Part shown: positions 35,449 through 45,969 of the stretch, one piece after another
How the letters are laid out: every line of letters begins with the position of its first letter
How positions within the stretch are numbered: the stretch's first letter is position 1
DNA from: Bacillus sp. FJAT-25509
GTDB taxonomy: Bacteria; Bacillota; Bacilli; Bacillales; Bacillaceae_G
Assembly: GCF_001420605.1 (NCBI RefSeq)
Contig: NZ_LJIZ01000026.1
Span: forward strand, 62,001-126,000
Length of the DNA stretch: 64,000 nt
Reading direction: 5' to 3'
Position numbers and translations under genes: made by a program
Notes under the pieces: generated by a model
The model's input: only the letters and a program-made list of their open reading frames with translations
Told to the model about the DNA's origin: nothing
Database searches by the model: none

Positions 35449-38400
35449 ATGAAGTATAGAAAAAGATTGTTGAAAAAAATGTCGTATATGGCGGTCTTCG
35501 GCCTTGTCATGTCAAACATGAATTTTGTATTTGCTGAGGAAAATAGTCATAAAAATCCATTCACAGTAAAAGAATCCGAACCAAAATCAGGAATATTTGT
35601 AACGAATGGTAAAGGAAACTTGAATTCACCTAATTTGTCTCAAAAAGATCTAGATGCCTTGAATGAGAAGGGTAAAAAAAGCATTGAGGCTGCAGTTAAA
35701 AGGGATAAGAAAAAGAAACTAGCAGATATGGCGAAAATGTCGAATATTGAAGTTCATAAGCCAGATGAGAAGGTTTCTGTCATTGTTCAGCTTAAAGGTC
35801 AAACGGTTTCGGAGTTGACAGCGGCTGATCATGTTGGAGTCAATAAAATGTCTGTGACCAATGCTGCAATTAGTGTTCAGGAAGATATTAAAACGACAAA
35901 AAACCAAATCATGAGTGAATTATCAAATAGTAAAACGAAGAGTAGTAATAAACTAGAATTTAAGCATGAATTTGAAAATATATTTAAAGGATTTAGTATC
36001 GATAATATTAAATTTGAAGATATAGATTACATTAAATCATTACCAGATGTACAAGCTGTTACATTACAACAAACATTTACGCCAGCTGTAAATCAACAGC
36101 ATGATTTGACAGGAATTAAAAACCTTTGGAATGGTTCTTCTTTAGGAAAACCGATTGGTTATAAAGGAGAAGGGATGGTCATTGCAGTAGTTGATACTGG
36201 AGTTGACTATACGCATGAAGCATTCCCAGATCCGAAAGATATGAGTAAAGCAAGAATTAAAAAAGGGAAATTTAAACGGCTAGATGGCACAACTTCACTA
36301 AAAGTAGTAGACGGGTACAATTGGGCTGATCAAAACGATGATATTATCCCACGAGTGGAAGATCCAAATAATGCAACAAGCTCACATGGTGTACATGTAG
36401 CAGGAATTGCTGCTGGATCTGGCCCAGTTATACAAGGGGTAGCACCAGAAGCACAAATTATTGCCGAAAAAGTGTTCTCTGACCATCAAGCTGGTGCATT
36501 AACAGAAGATATTATTAAAGGTATCGACCATGCTTCTGCATTAGGAGCAGATGTAATTAACATGAGTTTAGGTTCATCTTCTTCTTTCGATACAAGAGAC
36601 CCTAACGATCCATTAGGAATTGCGATTCGAAATGCAACAGACGAGGGACATGTTGTCGTAGTGGCAGCCGGAAATGCGTCTAATGCATATGCAGATCGAT
36701 CTGGTGGTATGGGTGAAACAATAAAAATTGGACAAACTCCTGATTTAAATAAAATTGGGAATCCAGGTGTTTATCCAGATTCATTTACAGTTGCAGCTGC
36801 AAATAATATTGTTTCCAAACATACGTATAAATTTCATACAGACGAAGTTGATAATGATATTTCTGGCGAAGGTCTCGATGACTGGAATTGGCCATCAGAC
36901 AAAAACAAAGAGTATACTTTAGTTTCGCTAGGAAAAGACAGTAGTGGAAATGAACGTATTGGCGTACCATCAGATTACGATGGATTAGATGTGACGGGTA
37001 AAGTCGTTTTAATTAAGCGTGGAACAATAAGTTTTGCAGAAAAGGTAGCAAATGCGGAACAAAAAGGTGCTGCTGGAGTAATTGTTTATAACGGAAGTTC
37101 TTCTCAACCAGCACCAGATCCTCAAGGATTCGAAACAATTCCATTTTCATTTATTAGTTATGATGATGGTAAGGCATTAGACGATATACTTTCATGTGGT
37201 GGCGATGATGGCCCAGTTATTGGTCCACTTAGCACTTGTGGAGGGGGCCCAGTTTTTGGACCACTAGATGCAACGACTCAGAAGTCAATCAAGTTTAAAA
37301 TTACTGATGAGAAAGTAAGCTCAGCATTCGCTGAATCAAACCCAGGGCAACCAACGGATTTCACATCTTGGGGGACAACTAGTGATTTATTATTAAAACC
37401 AGAAGTAATGGCTCCTGGTCATGCGATTGTTTCATCAGTTAGAACCGCTGATCCGAATAAACACAATGCGTATGAGAGCGAAGATGGAACTTCTATGGCA
37501 GCTCCATATGTAGCAGGTGCGGTTGCAGATGTAATGCAAGCTTTAATTGATAAAGGATTTAAACCGGGAACAAGAGCTTTTGCGGGGTTATCGAAGAATT
37601 TAATTATGAATACATCGATTCCAGCAAAAAGAGATTATGTAAATGGTAATAATTCAATTGACCGTAGTGACTATATGACTGAATATCAACCTAGAAGACA
37701 GGGTACAGGGATGATTCGCCCAGACCTTGCTGTAAAAACTCCCGTGGTTGTTACCGGCTCAACTGGTACTGGTAGTATTAGTTTGAAAGAAATAGGCAAA
37801 GATACAACATTTACTCTAACTGCTTCAAATCTTTCAGATAAAGCTGTAACTTACAAATTAAATGGAACTGTGATGACGGATGTTTTAAAAGACAAGCTTA
37901 AGACAAATTCAGATAACATTCGTAGTCGATATTTAGATGATGCAAACTTATCATTTGATTTAAACGAAATTACAATTCCAGCAAATTCAACTAAGCGAGT
38001 AACTGTTACTTTATCTTTAACAGATGCTACAGTAAAAAATACATTTGTTGAGGGCTATATTTATTTAACACCGACAGATTCAAATAACCCGACACTAAAC
38101 GTGCCATATAATGGTTTTTATGGGAAATGGGATGAGCCAAAAGTCATCGATACACCAAATACCACGGATGTATGGACACAGTCAGGATTTGGTACACAAT
38201 TAGCAGTTCAAACAGGTCCTTTCTATTTTGGATATGAACAGTTATTCGGTAAACCAACAACACCTGCTCAGATTGCTTTAGGTGACAAGTTTTATGCTTT
38301 TGGTCCTGAATTCTTCCCAGTACCAGCGCTTGCCCTACTCCGAAGCGCACGAAACATAAAAATAGATGTTGTTGATAAAGGACATAATCTTGTGACTCAT

Positions 38401-41400
38401 TTGGCAGATGAAGAATGGAATGTCAAAAACGATCCATATTCAGGTGGCTTACCTTCTCAGGTTTCACAAAACTGGGTTTGGTATGCGTATAATCAAGGAC
38501 TACCTGTTCCTGATGGACAATATTACTTTGCAGTTACAGCAACAGCAGATGCACCAAATGCAAAACCACAACCGACAGTTTATATTCCTATGTATAAGGA
38601 TACTACAGCACCGAAATTAAATTTATTAAGATCAGCTGACTATGATGAAAAAACACATCCAGAAGTGACGAATAAAGATAGTTATACTGTGCGATGGACG
38701 ATGGATGATGGAGATGCTGGTGGAGTTGACGGAAGTGTATATCTAGCCGTTAATGGAAGCGAGCCCTTTACTACTTATAAATCAGATGTTAAACAAAATG
38801 CAGATGGCACATATGAGTTAAATGTACCAGGATTAAATGAAGGACTAAACATCATCACTATTGCGCCAATCGATAAAGTCGGAAATTATGGTGAAACTCA
38901 TACCGTAATTGTTAATAAAACAAGTAATCATGTTTGGATCGATTCATATTCAGCTACTTTAGGCGACAGCGTTCCAAGTATGTATTGGACTGCTAACGTA
39001 AAGCCTGGCGACAATTTTAGTTTGAATTTTAAAGCTGTTGGACGTACAGGTGCTGTGAAAAAAATTCAAGCGGTCCTTTTAAAAGATTATTACGATAATA
39101 ATACAATTGTTGGAGGTCCTATCGATCTTGATCTAGATCAAGTGATGACGGAAAAACCAACATATGGAGAATACAGTGAGTATTCGATTAAAGGACAATA
39201 TACCGTTCCAAAAGATTTACCTGCAGGAGAGTATGTTGTGAAGTATGTATGTTTAGCTGATGGTGAACATTGGAATGATGCAGAAATTCCAACTATTGGT
39301 ATCGAGACATATGTAGATACAGTGGCACCAACGATTTCAGTGAATGCGAATAAAATGAAAGCATTCGTAGAAAAGAGCGGAGATCCTGTTTCTCTCATGT
39401 TAAATACGACAGTGAAAGATGAAATAGCAAATTCAAGGGGATATAAAGTAGAAGTTGCTGTTGATGGTGGTTCTCTAAAATCAATGGGAAGCGTGACAAC
39501 TCTTGATCGATCTGCTCAAACTTTCCGATATCCAGTTGTGTTAGAAAATGGAGATCACTCTATCGTCCTTACAACTACCGATTATATGGGAAATGCAAGT
39601 ACTACTACATTTAATGTAAGTGTTACAGCAGATAAAGTAATCATTAAAAATGATGGTACAAACATTGAACTTCCAATTAATGTTGTTCCATTTAAAGATG
39701 CTAGTAGAAATACAGAAATAAAACTTCATTACAATAAGACTTACCATGTAGAAAATTTCGATCCAGGGGTTCAAGGTTATCTTGTAACACCTTATGGTAA
39801 CAATAAAACATGGTCAGCGGATCCAGATTTAGCACCAATTTTATTAGTTGGAAATCAACAAAGAAAAGCGGCAACATCGTATTATCCTAATGCTATTCCA
39901 GAGTGGGACTTGCCATTAGGAGATGTATATACCTTTAATAGTCCTGTTGGATATAATGATCCGGGTAGTATACCAAAAGGTGAAAGTACGTTCCCGGTAA
40001 CGATGATTGATTATTTAGGTCACGAGACAACGATCCAAGTACCTGTCATCAAAAATCCGTATATACCAAAAGTGAAATTTGATAACGCGATTATTGATTC
40101 AACGGGTACTGCAACATTTTTTACTTATGATTCAACATATGATGTAAAAGGGTCGATAACTGCGGATGGAATGAATTTCTACGCTGAATGGGTTGATTGG
40201 AATCGAGCAGTAGCGGGAGAAGATAAATTCTATAAAAACTTATTTGATCCAACGTTAGAATGGAGAAGTGGTCCATATGACGATGCATTTAACGAAGAAA
40301 CTGGAGGAAATATCCCAGAAGGATATAACAATGATCCAGGCGTAAAACCATTCAGTATGCCAACAGGTGAGTTAAAACCAGGAGCAAACTATTTTGAAAT
40401 AGATGGTGGAAGTACAATCGGTGAGAACCCTAGTCACCCATTTGCAGGGAACCATCCATTAGTATTTAATGTGGTAGTTTATCGATTAGGAGCAGCAGAG
40501 GGCACAGATCAACCTCTAGCAACAAAAGCAGCGGAACAGTTGAATTGGGACAAGATAAAAGGTGGTAACACAGAGCAAACGAATGTAACGACTAATTTAG
40601 TGCTACCTTTCTATGATAAAAATAATCAAGCAGAAATTAGTTGGGAAAGCAGTGATCCAAACATCATCACAAACGATGGGAAGGTATATCGAGCAGATAA
40701 AGATACGAATATTACATTAACAGCTACTGCAACTGTAGGCGGTGCTACTGCTGTTAAGACGTTTAACCTAACAGTAAAAGCGAAAACTCAAAATGATTCA
40801 ATGGCTGTTGCTGAAGATTCTTCAACTATTACTTGGGATGTTATTCGTGATGGAAATACTGACCAAGGTGATGTATCTCAAGCTTTATCATTACCAACTA
40901 GAGGATCAAATGGTTCAGTAATTACTTGGACTTCTGATGATCAAAAGCATATTACAAATCAAGGTCGCGTGTACCTGCCGTTATTTGACGAAGATGATGC
41001 ACATGTGGAACTTGTTGCAAAAATCACACGAAACAGCAGTACATTATACAAAACATTTCATCTAACAGTCCTAAGAGATACACAACACGCAGAACGAACA
41101 AAAGTACTACGAGTGTATCAAGGGTTAACAACTGACAAATTACTTGGAGAAAACACAAGTGATTTGGACGTGACAAAGGATTTAAACTTCCCTACAACTT
41201 TTGGAAATGACGGTGTCGAAATTCGATGGGAATCGGACATGCCAGACGTCATTGCAAATGATGGAAAAGTGAAAAGACCTGCTCAAAATCAATACGTTCC
41301 AGTATACGCTTATATAAAACTAGGTGATGCAAGACTTGGGAAAATGTTTTATTTCTTTGTAAGAAGCAAAGATTCTTCTGACGAACCAGCTGTTTTGGCA

Positions 41401-42177
41401 GCAAAATCATCGGTTGTTTGGAATTTGATTAAAAATAATAATACAGATCAAAATGCTGTTACATCTAACTTGAATTTACCAACACAAGGTACTAATGATA
41501 CAACTATTACTTGGTCTTCTAGAGATGATTCTGTTATAAAAGAAGATGGAACAGTAATTCGCCCATATTTTGAGGATGGAAATCGTTCAATCACATTAAC
41601 AGCAACAATAACAAAAGGAAATGCAAGGACGACGAAAGAATTTGCACTGACTGTTTTAAAACGAAATTATGTAGAAACTACAGTCAATACGATTGATGAC
41701 AATGACACTACAATTTCTGGTACAGCTCAACAAGATGCAAATATTACAGTGAAAAATAAAGATAGTATTATCGCAACAGGTAAAGTAGATTCGGAAGGTA
41801 AATATGTAATTCAAATCAGTCCTCAAAAAGCAGGTACGGTTTTAACATTACAAGTACAAGGTATGACAGGATACCAAAAAACATTATCAACCACCGTATT
41901 AGATCGTACAGCTCCAAATGCGCCAATAATCGATACGATTGATAACAATGATAATGATCTAACTGGTAAAGCAGAAGCAAATGCAACGATCATTATTAAG
42001 AAAAATGATGAGATTATAGCAACTGGAAAAGCGGATTCTAAAGGAGCGTATCGCATTAAATTAAGTAAACAAAAAGAAGGTACGGTTCTATCAGTTTATG
42101 CCATAGATAGTGAAGGAAATCAGAGTACTGCATCTAAAACAACAGTTATAGATCATAAGCTAAATAAACAGTACTAA
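35449..42177 (+). CDS. Giant secreted S8 serine protease with PA, Ig-like repeats
   Basis: A 2242-aa protein. Signal peptide (KKMSYMAVFGLVMSNMNFVFA), I9-like propeptide about 107-210, S8 domain with Asp in AVVDTGVDYTH (249), His in SHGVHVAG (313) and Ser in DGTSMAAPYVAG (682). A PA domain lies at about 490-620 with an odd Cys/Gly insert (583-605). Fn3-like modules follow (about 770-1690), then four 'atrophied' Ig repeats (WDxIxxGNTDQxxVxxxLxLP; about 1700-2070) and two Big-type Ig domains (IDDNDTTISG, IDNNDNDLTG; about 2075-2230). GGGGGAGG precedes the ATG. No anchor motif. Likely a wall-associated or released protease of Vpr/lactocepin type. Confidence 0.9.
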   Translation: MKYRKRLLKKMSYMAVFGLVMSNMNFVFAEENSHKNPFTVKESEPKSGIFVTNGKGNLNSPNLSQKDLDALNEKGKKSIEAAVKRDKKKKLADMAKMSNIEVHKPDEKVSVIVQLKGQTVSELTAADHVGVNKMSVTNAAISVQEDIKTTKNQIMSELSNSKTKSSNKLEFKHEFENIFKGFSIDNIKFEDIDYIKSLPDVQAVTLQQTFTPAVNQQHDLTGIKNLWNGSSLGKPIGYKGEGMVIAVVDTGVDYTHEAFPDPKDMSKARIKKGKFKRLDGTTSLKVVDGYNWADQNDDIIPRVEDPNNATSSHGVHVAGIAAGSGPVIQGVAPEAQIIAEKVFSDHQAGALTEDIIKGIDHASALGADVINMSLGSSSSFDTRDPNDPLGIAIRNATDEGHVVVVAAGNASNAYADRSGGMGETIKIGQTPDLNKIGNPGVYPDSFTVAAANNIVSKHTYKFHTDEVDNDISGEGLDDWNWPSDKNKEYTLVSLGKDSSGNERIGVPSDYDGLDVTGKVVLIKRGTISFAEKVANAEQKGAAGVIVYNGSSSQPAPDPQGFETIPFSFISYDDGKALDDILSCGGDDGPVIGPLSTCGGGPVFGPLDATTQKSIKFKITDEKVSSAFAESNPGQPTDFTSWGTTSDLLLKPEVMAPGHAIVSSVRTADPNKHNAYESEDGTSMAAPYVAGAVADVMQALIDKGFKPGTRAFAGLSKNLIMNTSIPAKRDYVNGNNSIDRSDYMTEYQPRRQGTGMIRPDLAVKTPVVVTGSTGTGSISLKEIGKDTTFTLTASNLSDKAVTYKLNGTVMTDVLKDKLKTNSDNIRSRYLDDANLSFDLNEITIPANSTKRVTVTLSLTDATVKNTFVEGYIYLTPTDSNNPTLNVPYNGFYGKWDEPKVIDTPNTTDVWTQSGFGTQLAVQTGPFYFGYEQLFGKPTTPAQIALGDKFYAFGPEFFPVPALALLRSARNIKIDVVDKGHNLVTHLADEEWNVKNDPYSGGLPSQVSQNWVWYAYNQGLPVPDGQYYFAVTATADAPNAKPQPTVYIPMYKDTTAPKLNLLRSADYDEKTHPEVTNKDSYTVRWTMDDGDAGGVDGSVYLAVNGSEPFTTYKSDVKQNADGTYELNVPGLNEGLNIITIAPIDKVGNYGETHTVIVNKTSNHVWIDSYSATLGDSVPSMYWTANVKPGDNFSLNFKAVGRTGAVKKIQAVLLKDYYDNNTIVGGPIDLDLDQVMTEKPTYGEYSEYSIKGQYTVPKDLPAGEYVVKYVCLADGEHWNDAEIPTIGIETYVDTVAPTISVNANKMKAFVEKSGDPVSLMLNTTVKDEIANSRGYKVEVAVDGGSLKSMGSVTTLDRSAQTFRYPVVLENGDHSIVLTTTDYMGNASTTTFNVSVTADKVIIKNDGTNIELPINVVPFKDASRNTEIKLHYNKTYHVENFDPGVQGYLVTPYGNNKTWSADPDLAPILLVGNQQRKAATSYYPNAIPEWDLPLGDVYTFNSPVGYNDPGSIPKGESTFPVTMIDYLGHETTIQVPVIKNPYIPKVKFDNAIIDSTGTATFFTYDSTYDVKGSITADGMNFYAEWVDWNRAVAGEDKFYKNLFDPTLEWRSGPYDDAFNEETGGNIPEGYNNDPGVKPFSMPTGELKPGANYFEIDGGSTIGENPSHPFAGNHPLVFNVVVYRLGAAEGTDQPLATKAAEQLNWDKIKGGNTEQTNVTTNLVLPFYDKNNQAEISWESSDPNIITNDGKVYRADKDTNITLTATATVGGATAVKTFNLTVKAKTQNDSMAVAEDSSTITWDVIRDGNTDQGDVSQALSLPTRGSNGSVITWTSDDQKHITNQGRVYLPLFDEDDAHVELVAKITRNSSTLYKTFHLTVLRDTQHAERTKVLRVYQGLTTDKLLGENTSDLDVTKDLNFPTTFGNDGVEIRWESDMPDVIANDGKVKRPAQNQYVPVYAYIKLGDARLGKMFYFFVRSKDSSDEPAVLAAKSSVVWNLIKNNNTDQNAVTSNLNLPTQGTNDTTITWSSRDDSVIKEDGTVIRPYFEDGNRSITLTATITKGNARTTKEFALTVLKRNYVETTVNTIDDNDTTISGTAQQDANITVKNKDSIIATGKVDSEGKYVIQISPQKAGTVLTLQVQGMTGYQKTLSTTVLDRTAPNAPIIDTIDNNDNDLTGKAEANATIIIKKNDEIIATGKADSKGAYRIKLSKQKEGTVLSVYAIDSEGNQSTASKTTVIDHKLNKQY

Positions 42178-42302
42178 TTTCAAAGTTCGTGAAAAATGGT
42201 GTAGAAATTAATGGTAGAGCAGCGACAATAAAAGGCCGGTTAAAAATTTAATTGAGTAAAAAGAATAATAAAAAATTAGTAAAGTAATTTTATATAATGA
42301 AT

Positions 42303-42347
42303 AAAAAAGATGTCTCAAATGAATTGTATCATTAGAGACATCTTTTT
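42303..42347. terminator. Terminator after the giant protease
   Basis: AAAGATGTCTC / GAGACATCTTT with T-runs on both sides. Confidence 0.85.
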
Positions 42348-42493
42348 ATTTTATTAGCAATATGAAATTTTAAGTTGTGAATTAAATATTTAAGAATATG
42401 ATAAAGTCAAAAAAGTAATTAGTGAAATTGAATATTAATTGTTGATTATTAGATACTAAAAAAGATTGGTATAAAAATGCTTCGAGGTGATAT

Positions 42494-43954
42494 ATGAATA
42501 GCGAAGTGAAAAATCTAAGTAAGGGCCTGAATAAAAATATAAAATTGATACAAAGAGGATTACACGAATCACCCGAACTTTTTGTAAGACAATTTCAATT
42601 AAACGCAAATGGAGACAACATAGGTGCATTATTGTATATAGATGGAATTGTTAATACTGAGCTAATACGCGAAAGTATAATTGATCCTTTACATAGTATT
42701 CGAATCAATGATAAAGATACATTTATGAATACGTTAGCATTTTATTATATTCGTTCAGAAAATGTTGAGGTAATAACATCAATATCATCTTCTATTGAAG
42801 GGATTATTAGTGGCAAAACGCTTGTATTAATTGATGGATTTGAAAGTGGCATACTTGTTGATACAGCACAATGGCAACAACGTTCAGTTGAACAGAGTAC
42901 AAGACAACGTAATATTCAAGGACCATTGATTGCATTCTCAGAACAAATGAAAGTGAACTTAAATTTACTTCGTAATATGATTCAGTCACCTACATTTATG
43001 GTAGAAAAGAAGAAAATAGGAAGAGTTGCAAAAACAGATATAGCAATTGTTTATTTAACTGATCGAGTTGATCAAATTGCTTTGCAAGAAGTTCATAATA
43101 GAATTGACTCTTTACAAGTTGATTATGTACTTGAGTCAAGAGTAATTGAAATAGCAATTGAAGGAAAACAGAAAACATTTTTTCCGCTGTCTTTTAATAC
43201 TGAGTTGCCGGATGCTGTTTCTGCCGCATTGTATGAAGGAAGAATTGCAATTATGGTGAACGGTACCCCATCTGCAACAATTGTGCCTAATTTATTCGTT
43301 CAATACTTACAGCAACCAAGTGACTATTATGTTAAACAATTAAAGTTAAGCGTTCGCATTATAACAATAATATGTTTCCTTATAACAATCTTGTTACCTG
43401 GATTTTATCTTGCATTTGCAAAATTTCATGACCATTTGGTATCGAAAGAACTACATAAAAAGTTTTTTGTAGAAACAGCTACCCTTTTACCTTTGTGGGC
43501 TGAAGTATTCTTACTTATCTTTTTGTTACAAATATTAGGAATTGGTTCATATAAAATCTCAAGGGAAATGATGCTACTTGTTTCATTAATCTCTACAATT
43601 TCAATCGGTACAACAGCCATAGATGCAAAGCTAGTTCACCCTCTTAGTCTCATCGTAGCGGGAATCGCTTACCTTACAAGCACTATGCTTACAGTTGGTA
43701 CATTACCGAGTTCCCTTCAACCTATACGCTATATTTTTCTTTTTATAGGGAATTTTTTCGGTTTCACAGGTTTGGGTATTGGATTGTTAATAATGATCAT
43801 ACATATGTCTCGTTTACGTTCAGTAGGTGTTCCATACTTAGCACCACTAATTCCATTTAATTTTAAAGAATTCAAAGATGTTTTTTATAGAGGAGATTTA
43901 CGTAAATTAATAAATAGCCCACATAAATATCCGCATGATGATAAGGGGAAATAA
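42494..43954 (+). CDS. GerA-family spore germination receptor A subunit (orphan)
   Basis: A 486-aa protein. The soluble N-terminal half carries the GerA signature (GALLYIDGIVNTELIRESII, LVLIDGFESGILVDTAQW, TFMVEKKKIGRVAKTDIAIVYL). The C-terminal half has about five membrane helices and LPGFYLAFAKFH. In germinant receptors the A subunit is encoded with B (transporter-like) and C (lipoprotein) genes; here neither follows, only an att remnant. GAGGTGATAT precedes the ATG. It is either a stand-alone A subunit or the survivor of a lost gerABC operon. Confidence 0.88.
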   Translation: MNSEVKNLSKGLNKNIKLIQRGLHESPELFVRQFQLNANGDNIGALLYIDGIVNTELIRESIIDPLHSIRINDKDTFMNTLAFYYIRSENVEVITSISSSIEGIISGKTLVLIDGFESGILVDTAQWQQRSVEQSTRQRNIQGPLIAFSEQMKVNLNLLRNMIQSPTFMVEKKKIGRVAKTDIAIVYLTDRVDQIALQEVHNRIDSLQVDYVLESRVIEIAIEGKQKTFFPLSFNTELPDAVSAALYEGRIAIMVNGTPSATIVPNLFVQYLQQPSDYYVKQLKLSVRIITIICFLITILLPGFYLAFAKFHDHLVSKELHKKFFVETATLLPLWAEVFLLIFLLQILGIGSYKISREMMLLVSLISTISIGTTAIDAKLVHPLSLIVAGIAYLTSTMLTVGTLPSSLQPIRYIFLFIGNFFGFTGLGIGLLIMIIHMSRLRSVGVPYLAPLIPFNFKEFKDVFYRGDLRKLINSPHKYPHDDKGK

Positions 43955-44051
43955 AAAATAAGTAAATCTATTGAATTATATTTTCAAATCGAATTAATTT
44001 TCTTAGTTATTAGTATATGTGTAAAAAACTTTATATTAATTCTTTTATAAG

Positions 44052-44316
44052 TGCACCCTACCTCACTTATTCATTTAAACACTGCACATAAAATGCACAG
44101 ACAAAATAGAAGTAATAGAAATAACAGACATGCTGTGCATAAAATTTCATCGACCGCTTGATTTACTGGATTTAATTGACCTAAAATATTCATAAATCCT
44201 GAATAATAATCGTACTCTGTAATTGACAGGGTAGGGGTCGCTGGTTCAAGTCCAGTTGGGATCATACGAATGAGAAGGCTCAAACCTAAGTGAATCAGAG
44301 GTTTGGGCTTTTTATT
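44052..44316 (+). repeat. attR-like junction: shared end sequence, tRNA-Val 3' half and terminator
   Basis: CACCCTACCTC and GCACATAAAATGCACAGACA (44054-44105) match 51549-51597. AAATTTCATCGACCGCTTGA onward (44142-44222) matches 34669 and 51633. A perfect 42-nt tRNA-Val 3' half follows (44223-44264), then a near copy of the tRNA terminator (AAGGCTCAAACCTAAGTG..., 44275-44313). Confidence 0.88.
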
Positions 44317-44335
44317 TTATTTCTGATAACTAGTA

Positions 44336-44506
44336 GTGTTTGAAAAGATAATTCCAAACTGCACTGCAGATGGAAAATTTAAGGAAGTCTCAAAAGGTGT
44401 TTATAAAGGGAAAGTGAAATTACCGATGGATGGCTTATGGGGTAAGACAATTGTATTAAAACAAGAGATATTTGTTCGTAAAGTGAGTGGGGCAACTTTT
44501 AAGTAA
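44336..44506 (+). pseudogene. Fragment resembling a YtkA/FixH-like domain end
   Basis: A 56-codon frame ending ...DGKFKEVSKGVYKGKVKLP then MDGLWGKTIVLKQEIFVRK...FK-stop. 'GVYKGKVxxPMDGxW' is like the beta-rich YtkA domain. No RBS and no beginning; probably a gene tail left at the island boundary. Confidence 0.4.
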
Positions 44507-44558
44507 TAAAATAGTTTCATAAAAATATCTATATGTATGTAAAAATGATAAAACCTTT

Positions 44559-44633
44559 TTCAACTACTATGGAAGTACGATATAAACTTCCATTCACTGT
44601 GGTGAATCTGAGGATTCATGTTGGCTAACGCAT
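44559..44633 (+). repeat. Three-hairpin intergenic repeat, copy B
   Basis: TTCAACTACTATGGAAG...CTAACGCAT. Contains TGGAAGT/AACTTCCA, TTCAC/GTGAA and GAATC/GATTC mini-hairpins, the last two overlapping and mutually exclusive. About 90% like 54701-54776. Confidence 0.75.
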
Positions 44634-44872
44634 ACGTTATTTGAATATGGACACTGACGCAACGCATTGACATCAACTTAAGAAATTGCAATTCCCCATA
44701 TCGAAAAAATGAGCTGAATTATTATAAATAACTCTGGAAAGATAAAATTTTCATTTTGGGGAAACTTTAAAATATTAGCCTGATGGACATAGATATCACC
44801 ACTTGTTCATGGATGAAAGAAAGAGCCATATTAAACTGTACCCTACTCTTTGGGTCGAAAGAGGTGCAATAG

Positions 44873-45919
44873 ATGAATGTAAAGACATATAGGGCGCTAG
44901 TGTTTTCTTGGTCTAAGGAGGACAAGGTAGAAATAGTAGAACTCATTTCCGCCGGCTTAGGTATGGCCGGACCTGTTGTATTCGCCACAGTTTTAGGCTA
45001 TCCCGCCCTTGGTTTTGCTGCAACGATCGGCAGTTTGGCAGTCAGTAGCGTGAAAGTCGGTTCGAGTTTTATAAATCACGGGAAAAAATTGGCATCAGCG
45101 CTGATATCAGTAGTGCTCGCTGCGATTGCTGCTATTCTCTCTTCCGGACATGGCTATCTGACATTTGGAGTCTTGATTCTGCAGGTAAGCCTTGCTGCGT
45201 TAATTGGCGGATATAGTCGTGCCTTCGCGGTGACAACAACACGCTTTGTCGTATTCCTTATCATCATCCTCAACATGGTCGACCAGACGGAGTACCGTAT
45301 GGAACTAATTTTTTCAATCCTAGCTGGGGCGATTTGGACCGTCAGTGTCAGCTTGGTGCTAGGCATATGGGTACACCGTTGTTTTAAATCATCGCTTGAT
45401 GTAGCTGTGAAAGAGCCAACATCGAGAAAAATCTTTCTATGGCGGAATTCTATTGCACACCTATCCGGTTGGCAATTCCCAATCAGGCTCGCATTATGTC
45501 TAGGTATAGCTGAGGGATTGCGAATACTTTGGCCCGAGCACCACTTCTATTGGATTGCAATTACCGTAGTGATCCTTACTCAGCGGAAAATAGAACTCTT
45601 ACCAATCAAAACAACACAACGAGTGCTTGGTACAGTAATCGGCGTGATAGTTGCGAGCTTGCTTCTCGCAACTAGGCTACCGATTTGGGGGTTAGTTATA
45701 AGTATCGGGCTATTCGCAGGTGTTCGACCTCTTCTAAAGGTTCGAAATTATCTTGTATACTCTGCAACCATGATTCCGCTCATTATTTTGATCATGGAAG
45801 CCGGCAAGCCGTTCCAGTTTATCATTCTGTTCGACCGTATATTTGCAACCCTTATCGGTGCAGTCCTCGTGATTGCAGTGAACTTGATATTCAGTAGAGC
45901 GATGGCGAAAAGAGTGTAA
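44873..45919 (+). CDS. FUSC-family / aromatic-acid-exporter-like membrane protein
   Basis: A 348-aa protein with two blocks of hydrophobic helices (about 25-170 and 200-340) separated by a short cytoplasmic stretch. WPEHHFYWIAITVVILTQRK, then QRVLGTVIGVIVASLL, is the FUSC-type signature in the second block. It is clearly richer in G+C than its neighbours (many GCC/GGC/GTC codons), which points to recent acquisition. GAGGTGCAATAG precedes the ATG. An IS4-type remnant follows. Substrate unknown. Confidence 0.75.
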   Translation: MNVKTYRALVFSWSKEDKVEIVELISAGLGMAGPVVFATVLGYPALGFAATIGSLAVSSVKVGSSFINHGKKLASALISVVLAAIAAILSSGHGYLTFGVLILQVSLAALIGGYSRAFAVTTTRFVVFLIIILNMVDQTEYRMELIFSILAGAIWTVSVSLVLGIWVHRCFKSSLDVAVKEPTSRKIFLWRNSIAHLSGWQFPIRLALCLGIAEGLRILWPEHHFYWIAITVVILTQRKIELLPIKTTQRVLGTVIGVIVASLLLATRLPIWGLVISIGLFAGVRPLLKVRNYLVYSATMIPLIILIMEAGKPFQFIILFDRIFATLIGAVLVIAVNLIFSRAMAKRV

Positions 45920-45969
45920 AGGTGGTTATCTAGTGAAAGATGCCTTAAGGTTTCGGGTATCTTTTCCAG

